A DNA stretch of 23,094 nt, taken from contig MU130546.1 in assembly GCA_015039465.1 (NCBI GenBank), positions 64,097 to 87,190 of the forward strand, read 5' to 3'. The stretch's first letter is position 1. Each line of letters opens with the position of its first letter. The position numbers and the translations under genes are program-made. This DNA comes from Phlegmacium glaucopus. Lineage: Eukaryota; Basidiomycota; Agaricomycetes; Agaricales; Cortinariaceae. This document shows positions 1-8,490 of the stretch, in pieces. A model generated the notes under the pieces. It was given only the letters and a program-made list of their open reading frames with translations, was not told the origin of the DNA and did no database searches.

Positions 1-720
1 GCTCCTCCTAAATCTCCTTCTCCTCAACCTAGTAGGGTGGTCGGTTTTATGTATAGACCGTCCGTTACAACCATGGCGAGGTGGGAGCCGCGACGGCCCA
101 TGGATGTAGTCTTAACACGTGAGTTTGCCGGAAGTAGTGTAACGGTACTAGTCGACGGTTACGGTCCCGCTACTGCACAATGGTAACCTAGACAAACGGC
201 GGGCTAACGACGGCCGATCGAAATTTGCTTAGTTTTGACACAAATGTCGTCTCCATGAACTGAACATAGCAAACACGTTGAACCTTGACTTCCGAAGCCG
301 TATAGTTAAAATAGTTGACAATGCGGCCGACTGAGACGGCTACCGTGGTCGTCTCCAGTAATTGGACATGTCTCTCAAAGCCGCTTACTGGCCCATACCG
401 CGACCTACTTCTTCAACTTCACCCGGACCCTGACTGTTCTTCCGCTTAGTTCACCCTCGGCCGCTGGACGTTAAATGACGGGCCGTACGGGTGTTGGGCC
501 GTAATTATAGGGCCTACTAACCTTCCTACTAGGACGTGCCGTGCACTTTAGTTAGTACGGATACTGAGGAACTTGAATGGTTACCGTGGTCTACCCACAT
601 ATTTGTTAAAAACACCGGCTACCATTAAAGTTTCGTCTAGTGCAAGCCGTCTTCTGAGGCCGTCCACTGCACACCGAGAGACTCCCTTCACCATACTACG
701 GTGCGTTACGACTTATTTAG
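1..720. pseudogene. KDZ transposase middle segment, stored as a mirror-image (reversed, not complemented) block
   Basis: No long reading frame exists in the six normal frames. Complementing the bases while still reading left to right gives a KDZ transposase: YIRIVHSNGLHHIA (about 104-145), LCNLELKASAYQFYQLLRRL (about 272-331), CPACPQP (478-498) and VADGNFKADHVRQK (613-654). If the block is simply reversed in place it continues the minus-strand gene at 721: the frame runs FCFTTNN from the normal strand straight into EEDLEEEELDHP. In that reading there is a one-base frame break near 400, a probable intron at 544-591, another one-base break in the T-run near 610, and a stop after MMPRNAE near 717, so the copy also looks decayed. 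The family match is from memory of conserved KDZ strings. The polarity is directly visible and is not compatible with an ordinary inversion. Confidence 0.8.
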
Positions 721-1954
721 TTGTTAGTAGTAAAACAGAAGAGTGTTGATGGTGCTGTTGGTCCTGCTATTTCCTGCTGTTCTGCCCACCGCTGCTGCTG
801 GTTGCTGCTGTTACTCGTTGTTGTTGTTGCTCCTCCCCATTGTTGCTCCTCTCCATTGCTGCTGCTCCCCATTGCTGCTGCTGCTGCTTCCATTGCTGCT
901 GTTGTTGTTGTTCCCTTACTGTTGCTGTTGTTGTTCCCGTTGTTGTTGTTGTTGTTGTTGTTGTTCCCGTTGCTGCTGCTGCTGCTGTTGGTGGTGTTGG
1001 TGGTGGTGGCTACTGGTGTTGTTGTTGTTGTTGGTACCGGTGTTGCCGGCGTTGCTGCTGCTGCTGCTGCTGGGGGGGAGTGAACCCCCCCCCAACAAAA
1101 ATAAAATAACTATATAATGCTGCTACTATCGTGTGCCTGCTTAATCCTCCTCTCCACCGATATCAAGCACTTCTTCCATATTCCAATCATCATCCTGATC
1201 GCAGTAGGGTGCCGGTGCCGGTACTGGTGCCCCCGGACAACTCATTGCCTCACGAAGTTGATCTTGTTCGGCATTGTCCTTGCTTTCTTCGGCATGCTCC
1301 AGGAACTCAGTCCAACGTTTCAGGGTCTCGCAGACAGCTTCACCCACATGATGCTGGACAAGTAGGTAGGTGCCGACCTCCCATTGTTTGGCAGGGCGAA
1401 AGTAGCCTCCATTCCATTTTTCAATGCGATGGAATGGATTTTCCCTATGGCCTATCCGCATGCAAGCCCGGCACCTTGGAGTAGGTAACATACAATCTCT
1501 ACACCGCCATATGGCAAAGACATCTTTCTCACAGTGCCGGCACATGCCGGTTCCCGCCGGCATTGCCTCTCGGCTGAGACAGGCGTCCAACAAATCGTCT
1601 ATACGGTCGACGTATTGCTCCAGGTAATCCCTTTGTTTCTGTGAATGTAAATACATGAATACGGGATGCTTGATTCAGGTATATGCATACTCGATATGAA
1701 TGTGTTCCTTCGGTAGGAGGTGGGGATATATGTGCCAGCTCATAATCCATTGTGGGGACTTCCACCTCTTTCTCAACGGTAGTTACCTTGTCAGTTGGTG
1801 CATCTATCGATACCCACACCCGCCTCTGAACTGTAGTGCCATCACTACGTGTTTCTGAAATTGTTTGACGTGTAACTGCCTGAGCCAAGTCGGGATCCCC
1901 CTCGATCATGGGATTCTTCCCCCGTTTGCGTTTATGGCCTTTATGTGAACTCAT
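721..1954 (-). CDS. KDZ transposon protein, N-terminal part with CxC2 cysteine cluster
   Basis: The start is ATG at 1954 (MSSHKGHKRKRGKNP, a basic and probably nuclear-targeting N terminus). Exon 1 is 1954-1691. A 52-nt intron, 1690-1639 (GTATGC...CACAG), joins in phase 0 to AAACAAAGGGAT. Exon 2 carries a CxC2-type zinc cluster (CRHC, CRDC, CRAC, then RIGH) followed by PFHRIEKWNGGYF, a hallmark of KDZ transposases of Agaricomycetes, and then a PAPAPA stretch and an acidic end. A stop lies near 1141; beyond it a Gln-rich frame (RWAEQQEIAGPTAPSTLFC) runs to 721. The link across about 1080-1140, which holds runs of C, is unresolved: a missed intron or a slippage error. The transposase core lies in the mirror block 1-720. 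The gene diverges from the one starting at 2142. It is probably no longer functional. Confidence 0.8.
797..1076 (-). repeat. GTT/GCT trinucleotide tract coding poly-glutamine
   Basis: The plus strand is a run of GCT and GTT triplets. On the minus strand this is CAG/CAA, giving blocks of Gln interrupted by Arg-Glu, with some Asn and His. It sits between the cysteine cluster and the transposase core of the KDZ gene. The Leu/Val-rich plus-strand frames over the same bases are shadows. Confidence 0.85.
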
Positions 1955-2141
1955 GATGGCAGACATTAAAAGAACAAAATGTAAAGAACACAAGGTCCAC
2001 CGATGGATGAGATAATCGGCAACACATGTCGGACACATGTTGGCAGACACATGTTTACCATGTGGCACACACCAGCATCACGGGTCTTTTCTTAACTTCC
2101 CTTGTCATCTTCCCTTCTCTTCTTGTTGTGCTGGAATTCTG
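1955..2141. promoter_or_regulatory. Shared promoter region between two divergent genes
   Basis: There are 187 bp between the start codons at 1954 (minus) and 2142 (plus). The octamer ACACATGT, with palindromic core ACATGT, occurs three times at 2022-2029, 2033-2040 and 2047-2054. This could serve both genes. No clear TATA box was seen. Confidence 0.5.
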
Positions 2142-3690
2142 ATGGATGCCATTTTTACTCGCACTATATCTGGTCATCCATCTGGTCGGCTGACCCAGAT
2201 CTATAATGCACAAGAGCGTGCTGCCATCGATGTATTCAAGAATCAATACCTTGAGGCAACTTCACCAGCCGCTCAAAAAACTATTGCACAGGCCCACATA
2301 TTTCCGGCGCTTTTCAACTATTGGATCAGTGTTGGAAAAGTTATAGACAATAAAGAAATGAATTTACGAACGGTGGTAGGTTGGACATTGTCATGGAACT
2401 AAGTGTCAACATTCATCGTTGTGTGAATCTAGGAACTCATCAGCTGGCTCCGCAATGTATGGCATCCACAAAAAAAGATCCCAATGACACAAGGCAGCCG
2501 TTACCGGCTTACTGATGTCCTTTGGTGGACAAGGCAAGGTGAGGTGTTTAAGGAGATTGCATTGATGATGGACCTGGCGTCGGTGGATACGAACACACCG
2601 GGATGGTTCCAGCATCGCACGAGAGCTGCCAGGAATCTTCTTGACAAAATGACAGAGGGGGAGAGAGTTAAGCTCAGAAGTGAGGCTGATAGAATGTCCC
2701 GCGAGGGATTACCAGAGGAGATTCAACGAAAGTGAGTGTGCTGGTGCCGGTGCCGGTGCCAGTGCCAGTGTGCTAACAGGCCTCCAACGCATTTGTTCCA
2801 GATTTGCAGAAGAAAAATGGTACTCGCGGTTCACGAAGAGTTTGAGGGGATCGTACAATGAAATGGGCCTGGTTTCATTCTCGGTTGTCGTGTACACCCA
2901 TAAGAGTGGGCAGTTAGCCATTGATATGTAAGTGCCGGCTTGGTCTTTGCCAGCGCTCCTTACTGAAGGTATTCAGTCATGACGAAATTGCCAATATTCT
3001 CGGTGTCCCTGCAAAGGCGTTTGAGGATACATATCCTGAGAGTGCCATGGAGATTAAACGAACAATCTTCGAGTACGTCAAGACTCTCCATGCACAGAAA
3101 TCAAGATGTGCCGGCACCGGTGCCGGGCCTACCAGCCAAGATATCCTCGCAGTAAACATAGATGCTGAAGGATTCCCAGTTGCGCCGTCCCCGGTGTCCT
3201 GGGAAAAGATAAGCAAGGATGATCTGGAGCAAATGTATCGCACATACATGACCCTCCATTATCGTATGTTTGAATGCACATGCCACATTCAGAATGTTGA
3301 CTCCTGATAGGGCTAGCCTCCAGAGACCCGGAGCGTCAGACACCGTTTACGAGGATCTCGGCAAAACAATCGGACTTCATACAAGCAAAATATATCCCAC
3401 GTGGTATCACACTGAACGACCCCCGAGCAATGAAGCGTGAAGCAATGATACAATTCTTTCAACATGTTGCAGCAAGACAGGAATCGCACGGCAATCAGGA
3501 CGCATTCCGATTCAAGGCAATACTATCCAGCCGTAAAAAAGGTACCCTGTGTGATGCAAAGTATTGTGATGCCGATGCCGGTCTTGATCAGCCAGCACCG
3601 GCACCGGCACCTCGTAGGAAGAAAAAGGCTCCAAAAGCAACACATGACACTGTGATTGCCGATTTGAATTGTCAAGAAATGGCACAACGA
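2142..3690 (+). CDS. Uncharacterised Agaricomycete protein, five exons, C terminus lost into mirror block
   Basis: ATG at 2142 (MDAIFTRTISGHP). Exons: 2142-2375, 2433-2731, 2802-2927, 2977-3263 and 3311 to about 3690. The introns of 57, 70, 49 and 47 nt all have GT-AG ends, and every join keeps frame: RTV/ELISW, QR/K/FAEEK, AID/I/HDEIA, HY/R/LASRD. Visible segments include TDVLWWTRQGEVFKEIAL, NTPGWFQHRT, WEKISKDDLEQMYRTYMTLH, FFQHVAARQ and a late PAPAPAPRRKKKAPK basic stretch. I do not recognise a catalytic motif; proteins of this general look are common, unannotated, in mushroom genomes. The intron at 2732-2801 and exons 4 and 5 carry copies of a GGTGCC hexamer. The gene runs out where polarity flips; a fitting C terminus is readable backwards from 4967 to 4452. 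Confidence 0.65.
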
Positions 3691-3700
3691 CCGACGACTA

Positions 3701-4249
3701 TACGGCCGAGGACCGTGAGACCGTGAGGACGGTCGAGGACTTCGCCGAGGACTTCGTTACGGCCGAGGAGTTCTCTACGGCTGAGGACGTCTTTACGGCC
3801 GAGGACTTCTCTACGGCCGAGGACTGCTTTACGGCCCCGGATGGTTACAACGCTTGCGAGTTCGTTACGGGGGTAGTAATCTTGGTCGAGGTCTCCAGGA
3901 GGGTCGAGGGGGGAGAAGGTGGCACAACGGAGGTGGGGAGTAGGGGAGATGGGGCCGGTGTCACCTGTACGGTTCACAGGTCGACGAAGGAGGGTGTGGG
4001 TCGTGTAGAGTTCTCCGGCGGTTGATGTGCCGTTGGTGGGAGGATGTCCACGGCCAAGAGGGGAGTTACCGGCTATAAGGGGCGGGAGGCCGGAGAGGTA
4101 GATGATGCCGGTGGTCCAGAGCAAGAGTTAGGGGACGGTAACTGTCCAGTCTGGAGGCGGCCAGAGGTGTAGATTGTGGCTGGAGCTTGTTTGCGCAACC
4201 ACTACTGAGAGATGGTCTCGGCCGATGGTTCTTTGTTTCCGTCCCCACT
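3701..4249. other. Pro/Ser-rich protein readable only in the left-to-right complement
   Basis: The complement, read left to right, is open for 182 codons from ATG at 3701 to TGA at 4247-4249. It opens with PAPEE/MPAPQE-type repeats, continues Pro/Ser/Thr-rich, contains RSRSQSPAIDRSDLRRSPHL and ends SLPEPATKKQRQG, a plausible nuclear-targeting tail. Strand is given as '.' because no normal strand encodes it. If the block is restored by plain reversal, this becomes a minus-strand gene converging on the gene below. The family is not recognised. Confidence 0.6.
3735..3846. repeat. 18-bp tandem minisatellite
   Basis: About six degenerate 18-bp units (ACGGCCGAGGACTTCTCT-like). Read in normal polarity they give TAEDFS/TAEDVF hexapeptides; in flipped polarity they give MPAPEE hexapeptides. 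Because the period is a multiple of three, both frames stay open, so openness here alone proves nothing. Confidence 0.75.
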
Positions 4250-4451
4250 ACCCGGGAGAAAAAAAACAGCGACGATGTACCCTATTAAAAAAACACGTAA
4301 GAAAGGTGCATGTATCTAAAAACACAAGAAAGTAACAACCCATTGCGGGTATTATATATATCGTTACTTTTAAACAAAAAACTAGTCAACGTCCAGCTGT
4401 AATGTCCGACGGCCCAATTGGTCTGATTTATTTAGTGACCACGGCCTACTG

Positions 4452-4967
4452 AATTGCGGCTGCAAACGGCCAACGGGGTATAAAGACTCGGAGGAGAGCA
4501 CGATTACAAAGCCGTAAGAAAGGAAATGCGGAACCACTGTGTCGACCCACCTGACCCTCGTCTAAGTGGTAAACCCAACATAAATGACGGCGACCACGGC
4601 CACGGCCACGTTTATGATCACCAAGACAACACTAGTGACGGCCCTGGGTACCTCTATGACCCAGATTAACACAACAAAGACTATCCCTGACACCCAACTA
4701 ACGGCTCGTACGGCCACGGCCATAGGTTGGAACCGTCTCAAGACTCAACTTACGGCCACGGCTTCGCTCTGGACAGCTACTATCTGAGAGGTACTTATCT
4801 GGACCTGTGTCACTTCCCAGGTCCCTACCTAGCTCCAGTTTACCCACCAGTTTCAACATACGGCCCAGATTTTACTCTGAGCCGTCACGGACACCAACCA
4901 GGTACTACTGACCCAACAGACTCTTGCAGTAGTAACCTAGCAACAGTCACTGCCTTATGACTTATAG
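4452..4967. other. Protein C terminus readable only by reading the plus strand backwards
   Basis: Reading the printed bases from 4967 down to 4452, without complementing, gives 171 sense codons and then TAA. Segments include DIQYSVTDNDPMMTF, DPAYNFDHPFDLDPSLDPS, FAPAPAPAAVN and a final RRKGKNAETLAREEAQKYG followed by a GKRRR tail. The APAPAPA block and basic end suit the missing C terminus of the gene starting at 2142, which would continue directly if the block were reversed in place. Confidence 0.6.
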
Positions 4968-4992
4968 AAAAAAAAAAAAAAAAAAAAAAAAA
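4968..4992. repeat. Run of 25 A
   Basis: An uninterrupted A homopolymer at the right edge of the mirror block. It may mark the junction or a low-quality join. Confidence 0.9.
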
Positions 4993-6047
4993 GAAAGCAC
5001 TGCCCCACATGATGGCCCTGGCAGTAGTTAAAGTATAAATTAGACATTGCATTGTTTGTACCCAATAGCTAGTCTATGTGATTCAATCGTGGACAGTGCC
5101 GGTTGATAAATGCCGGTTGATATAAATATTGCTGGCATACACAATGAGGATTGACACACCAATGCCGTCTAGTCTGGGTTGATTCTTGCAATGCTAGTTA
5201 GTCTGACGTGCCGGTTCATATTGTGCCAGTTGGCAGTGCTCGGATATATTCCCGGCTTACACGAAACATAGATACTGGCAATTTTGATTAATCCTTTTAA
5301 TGCCAGGCTCTCTTGATTGCTGCTTCATATTAATGTACTATTCCCAGCTTATATCAACAGCACCGCCTATTGATACTACAATCTGGACTGCCCGTTTATC
5401 ACAGCTCTGTGGGTCATAGCCGGTTCATATATGTAATGCCGGCTCATCCACACCTGCCGGTCGAGTGTGCCGGTTCAGACAATCTGCCGGGTCAGACAAT
5501 CTGCCGGTTCAGACTGCCGGTTCAGACTGTCCCGGTTGAGACATTCCTGCTAGTCACTGGCAGTGCTAATTAATGCCGGGCTGTCTTGAGTCCTTAACAT
5601 CAGTCTATATCACTGGCCATAGCCAGGTCATGAGTATTACCGTCTGATATCTATTTAATGTACTATTCCCAGCTTATACCAGCAGTAGTACCCCCAGTCT
5701 GGACTGCCCGTTTATCATCGGCTCTGTGGGTCAGCCGGTTCATATATGTAATGCCGGCCCATCCATAGAGGTGCCGGCCTGTTCAGATACCGGCATTGCC
5801 ATTTCATACCCTGCATTCCTGATCCTGGAGTGCCGGTTCATACCTACTGCCTCTATCCCAGGACTACAAGTCCCTGTTCATCCCAGCAACAGCTGGTTGA
5901 TCTGAGCATCACCCGGTCATAGATGGCCAACTATCACCAGTTGAAAACACTCCTGCCGGCTCATACACCCTACCAAAACACATCGGTTGACAGCACCCGG
6001 CCATGCTGATAGACCTGCCCAGCATCGTCTAGTGCCGTAGGTATTCC
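4993..6047. repeat. Intergenic field of degenerate TGCCGGTTCA repeats
   Basis: No gene is visible. Dozens of TGCCGGTT, GCCGGTTCATA and GCCGGTTCAGAC motifs occur, with a tight cluster at 5469-5545. The hexamer core is the same as in the PAPAPA coding tracts and in the intron at 2732-2801. Polarity here is normal. Confidence 0.7.
5331..5778. repeat. Direct duplication, copies 5331-5460 and 5656-5778
   Basis: Both copies run TAATGTACTATTCCCAGCTT, then TCTGGACTGCCCGTTTATC, GCTCTGTGGGTCA, GCCGGTTCATATATGTAATG and a final CATCCA. They differ by scattered substitutions and small indels. Confidence 0.8.
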
Positions 6048-6048
6048 G

Positions 6049-6190
6049 TGAATCCGTATCTTTCAACACAGTGTGTAGATCCAAATATAGAATACCGTAT
6101 TCCCAGATTCACGGGGCCCCGTGAATCCGTATCTTTCGACACAGTGTGTCCGTTCCGGGAATCGTACCCTTCGATACACTGTAGTGTGCC
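6049..6190. repeat. Three imperfect copies of a GTGAATCCGTATCTTTC unit
   Basis: GTGAATCCGTATCTTTCAAC starts at 6048, GTGAATCCGTATCTTTCGAC at 6120, and a weaker GGAATCGTACCCTTCGATAC near 6158. Each is followed by ACA(G/C)TGT. They precede the acidic ORF and could be its leader. Confidence 0.6.
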
Positions 6191-6191
6191 T

Positions 6192-6617
6192 ATGTGCGAC
6201 TACAAATATTTCCCCGTGTCGATAGAAACACTGATTGAGGAAGATCTGGAGAAGTTAGAGTCTGAAAAACAGAAAGGTGTCAAGGAAGACGAAGATTCGA
6301 ACGAGGAGGCGGAAGAGGAGGAAGAGGAGGAGGAAAATCCCGACGAGCCAAAGAAGACAGAGGGCGATCCAGAGAAGGCAGAGGGTGATCCGGAGAAGAC
6401 AGAAGGTGATCCAGAAACAGGAGGACTGGACCTGCCTGAGTTTCTAGGTCTTGGTCCTGGCACCCATCACGAAGATTTAGATTGTCTTATTTTGGGCATG
6501 CGAATTTATACCAAAGGAGGAGTGGTAGTTTCGGTAACTGGTCAAGTGTTCGGCGAGGAAATAGATGATGAAGAGGAAGATGAGGAGGCAGAAGCTGAGG
6601 ACAAGGAAGACGAATAA
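6192..6617 (+). CDS. Small acidic hypothetical protein
   Basis: The first in-frame ATG is 6192, giving 141 residues; the frame is open from 6048 without an ATG. It starts MCDYKYFPVSIETLIEEDLE. A Glu-rich stretch and three to four EGDPEKT repeats follow (residues about 55-75), then an ordered-looking segment LGPGTHHEDLDCLILGMRIY-TKGGVVVSVTGQ, and a Glu/Asp-rich tail. The ordered segment is flanked by disordered acid on both sides. No known domain was recognised and no intron is needed. It could be a complete small nuclear or histone-binding-like acidic protein, but that is guesswork from composition only. Confidence 0.5.
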   Translation: MCDYKYFPVSIETLIEEDLEKLESEKQKGVKEDEDSNEEAEEEEEEEENPDEPKKTEGDPEKAEGDPEKTEGDPETGGLDLPEFLGLGPGTHHEDLDCLILGMRIYTKGGVVVSVTGQVFGEEIDDEEEDEEAEAEDKEDE

Positions 6618-7105
6618 ATGACAGTTATATATATCTAGGGTTCTCACCTTCGAACTGTGCAGCTATACCAAAGAATTTTGATTCTCCATGATCAAGTGTG
6701 CGAGGACATTGATGAGGAAGAGTAGGATGAAAACATCAAGGATTCTCACCTTCGAATTGTGTACAAATTGTGTATCAAATTTTGGTCCCAAGTACATGAA
6801 ATCCAATGCTTCTTTACAAGGCTTGGCGTGATATACCCTTCTTCATAGAAATTACGCCAACTACTTTACTAGCAAAATCCAGAACCCCCTACTACATGAC
6901 CAAATCAGGCATGATATGGGACTTGTCCACTTCTGGTCGTGACATTCGGTGTATCAACAATATTGCGAGAAATCTTCTGATACTTTCAAGTCCAGAGAAA
7001 ATTCCTGCGGGATTTTTGTCCTCTACAGCTTACCGGGTGGGGCTATAATATAGGTAAGTAAGAAGCTTGGACTTTCTTGACCACCGTAATCAAACCGTAA
7101 TGGTG
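6618..7105. other. Intergenic, no convincing gene
   Basis: TTCTCACCTTCGAA(C/T)TGTG occurs twice (6641-6659, 6743-6761). An 80-codon open stretch at 6806-7048 shows no recognisable motif and no gene context, so it is not called. Confidence 0.5.
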
Positions 7106-7114
7106 GTAATGGTC

Positions 7115-8274
7115 GAGGTCTTTACACTCCCCCACGTCTTCCTGGAGGATTCCTGCCATTCCTGGTAGGAATACCAGGATTCCAGGAGGAATTTGCTACC
7201 AGCCAATTTCCTCTGATTTCCCCTGAAATTGACAATTCCTTGCTCTTCCTAATCCAGGTATAAATTTCCTTGAGTACCAGGAATCCACCAGGAATCTGGG
7301 AATTCCTAGGAACTAATCCACCAGGAATCCACCAGGAATCCTTGGAATTCCTGGTACTACCATTAAATAGTATTTATTATTAATATTTAAAGGTATAATA
7401 TAAATACATAAGTTAGTTGTAATTCATACATATATAGGTTAACATATATTAAAGGTGGCAATGCCTTGCTGCCATTTGAGTTTTGAATTTTGTTCAGGCT
7501 GCGAGGTTTGATCATGTGACCACATGTGACCACATGTGACACATCAGAATCCTGGAGGAATCCAGGAGGAATCCAGGAATTCCTGACAAATGAGATTATT
7601 CCTGGTGGATTTCTAGTAAATTCTGGGTGGATTCCTAGTATTCCTGGTGATTACTGGTGGATTCCTGGTTGGTGACAGTTGTGGTTGTAAAGAAAGTGCT
7701 GTTGAGATGTGTCACACCTCACAGCTTGAACAAAGTTCAACATTCAAATGGCAGTAAGGCATTGCCACCTTTAATAGATGTTAACCTATATATGTATGGA
7801 TCACAATTAACTTATGTATTGCTATTTTACCTTTAAATAATATTTAATGGTAGTACAGGAATACTAGGAATCCACCAAGAATTTACTAGGAATCCACCAG
7901 GAATAATCTCATTTATCAGGAATTCCTGGATTCCTGCAGGAAGATATGGGGGAGTGTAAAGTTCAGGATTAAACAATGTATAAGTAATTATAAATGATAA
8001 TAGCTACCCCTCACTAAGGGGTATAGTTGTTAGTATTAAATTAAAGAAATTAATATGTGTATGACAAAAAAAACTAAGAAAATTTGATTGAAATGATGGT
8101 GTAGAAATAATAGTCCTGGGAATTCACCTGGAATTCATCTGGAATCCACCAGGAATTAACCAGGAATTAACCAGGAATCCCAGGAATTTACTAGGAATCC
8201 ACCAGGAATCCTCCAGGAATATTCTCATTAACCAGGAATTCCTGGAGGAAGACGTGGGGGAGTGTAAAGTTCAG
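7115..8274. mobile_element. Foldback TIR element (MITE 1) with target duplication
   Basis: The left end GAGGTCTTTACACTCCCCCAC pairs with the right end GTGGGGGAGTGTAAAGTTCAG. Flanks are GTAATGGTC at 7106-7114 and 8275-8283, a target duplication. The interior from 7115 to about 7967 is a long inverted repeat: the arm around 7453-7510 (AAGGTGGCAATGCC...) is repeated inverted at about 7713-7772. Both arms are full of CCAGGAATCC words. A second right end at about 7936-7967 shows that the right terminus is duplicated, 7968-8274 being an extra right-end copy. No transposase is encoded, so the element is non-autonomous. The roughly 8-bp duplication class fits hAT- or KDZ-type transposases. Confidence 0.85.
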
Positions 8275-8283
8275 GTAATGGTC

Positions 8284-8490
8284 GGTCACCCTCTAATGTT
8301 CTCCACCGTTCAATGGACCGGTTCAATGACCTTATTCCGTAGTAAATAGGATTATAATAATGCTACTTAGTTTCCACAGAATGCATATGGATTTCAGTTC
8401 CCGTTCCTTGCTTTTTCAAGTTATATTATTGGTGACAGTCACACCTTGACCGCGTGTACCTTATCATTCACATCTACGAGAGTGCCTTTC
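8284..8490 (+). promoter_or_regulatory. Upstream region of the GTPase-like gene
   Basis: 207 bp between the TIR element and the ATG at 8491. There is no clear TATA box and no repeat. The element insertion lies directly upstream and may displace older promoter sequence. Confidence 0.35.

Larger units (their letters stand above)
3690..4967. other. Second mirror-image block (sequence reversed without complement)
   Basis: Normal-strand frames here are short or repeat-driven. Two long protein-like frames appear only when polarity is flipped: one in the complement read left to right (3701-4249) and one in the printed strand read right to left (4967-4452). A hexamer that is GGTGCC or GGCACC everywhere else appears here as CCACGG (about 4592-4612, 4708-4722), which is what simple reversal produces. 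Edges are placed by where normal coding stops and a 25-A run begins. They are uncertain by a few tens of bases. Confidence 0.75.

Noticed and set aside
1..720. Ordinary inversion of the KDZ gene
   Set aside because: An inversion leaves a normal frame on one of the two strands. Here neither strand read 5' to 3' encodes the protein; only reversed polarity does.
721..1117. Leu/Val/Cys-rich plus-strand proteins
   Set aside because: They are translations of the GTT/GCT repeat in other frames. The minus-strand Gln frame belongs to the KDZ gene.
3669..4025. Plus-strand acidic TAEDFS-repeat protein
   Set aside because: The open frame is driven by the 18-bp repeat. The flipped-polarity frame is longer, extends beyond the repeat and looks far more like a protein.
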